Assembly: GCA_036960485.1 (NCBI GenBank)
Contig: JBALXS010000225.1
Location: 1-5,031 of the forward strand
Direction of reading: 5' to 3'
Length of the DNA: 5,031 nt
DNA from: Rs1 sp036960485
GTDB lineage: Bacteria; Pseudomonadota; Gammaproteobacteria; Pseudomonadales; Balneatricaceae
The notes beneath the pieces were generated by a model. That model worked only from the letters and a program-made list of their open reading frames with translations. It was not told where the DNA came from and made no database searches. Of this stretch, positions 4,741 to 5,031 are shown one piece after another. Positions within the stretch are counted from its first letter, which is position 1. Each line of letters starts with the position of its first letter. The translations under genes and the position numbers were made by a program.

Positions 4741-5031
4741 AATCAACATTAATTGCGCCAGCAGTTAAATCTGTAATTGCTTGAATGAAGCTGTGCTTTT
4801 TCTCTTTAGGTACTTCTACAGTCATACGAACATCTGTCTCATAAATTTCTTCAATAATATCAGAGTCATGAGATTGAACTATCAATTTAAATTCATTGAT
4901 ATACGAGTAGCCAAAATTGATTTTCAGAATAATAAGATTGCGTTTTATGTTTAAAGACAAACCTTCAAGAGCATTTTTTACAGAACCTGAATAGGCTTTT
5001 ACCAATCCACCTGGGCCAAGCTTAGTGCCAC
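4739..5031 (-). CDS. yigZ: YigZ/IMPACT family protein, C-terminal part only
   Basis: The frame is open from the right edge to a TAG at 4739-4741, giving 96 whole residues. It begins with GTKLGPGGLVKAYSGSVKNA, the signature that ends the IMPACT (UPF0029) N-terminal domain. The remaining roughly 70 residues, from LSLNIKRNLIILKINFGYSY to the C-terminus, fit the small ferredoxin-like DUF1949 domain found at the end of bacterial YigZ proteins. A full protein is about 200 residues, so about half is missing on the right. Eukaryotic IMPACT affects translational control through Gcn1/Gcn2; the bacterial role is not established. A TTG at 5003-5005 could be misread as a start, but it lies inside the conserved GGLVKAY motif and is an internal leucine codon. 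Confidence 0.9.
   Translation of the reverse strand, partial: GTKLGPGGLVKAYSGSVKNALEGLSLNIKRNLIILKINFGYSYINEFKLIVQSHDSDIIEEIYETDVRMTVEVPKEKKHSFIQAITDLTAGAINVD

Overview
The window looks like ordinary chromosomal DNA from an AT-rich gammaproteobacterium, possibly marine. This rests on the protein families and gene style only: a cN-I type 5'-nucleotidase, a leuU-like tRNA-Leu(GAG) with CCA encoded, an IMPACT/YigZ protein and an arginine catabolic cluster under an Lrp/AsnC regulator. I cannot name the genus. I see no transposase, phage, CRISPR or defence gene.

Layout from left to right. Bases 1-491 hold the N-terminal half of a cN-I type 5'-nucleotidase on the minus strand, cut by the left edge. 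Bases 492-902 hold no convincing gene but are rich in inverted repeats: a 15-bp stem, a 10-bp perfect palindrome, a bulged stem, a 20-bp stem with a 4-nt loop, and a small GC-rich terminator-like hairpin. Bases 903-987 are tRNA-Leu(GAG) on the minus strand, with its own -10 box and a GC-rich discriminator. Bases about 1100-4083 are a three-gene minus-strand operon transcribed ocd -> ctlX -> rocF. A divergent promoter region with several dyads (4084-4238) separates it from a plus-strand Lrp/AsnC-family regulator (4239-4670). After a short convergent gap with a C7 tract, the window ends in the C-terminal part of a YigZ/IMPACT protein on the minus strand (4739-5031), cut by the right edge.

How the genes fit together: arginase (rocF) turns arginine into ornithine and urea. 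Ornithine cyclodeaminase (ocd) turns ornithine into proline and ammonia. CtlX belongs to the guanidino-group-modifying hydrolases and has been linked to citrulline use, so it probably feeds a second substrate (citrulline or a related guanidino/ureido compound) into the same ornithine pool. The divergent Lrp/AsnC regulator is placed to control the operon and itself, plausibly in response to one of these amino acids. This is a recognisable catabolic module rather than a new system. The points most worth a second look are the undetermined substrate of CtlX, the phased dyads in the divergent promoter, and the unusual density of stable hairpins downstream of the tRNA.
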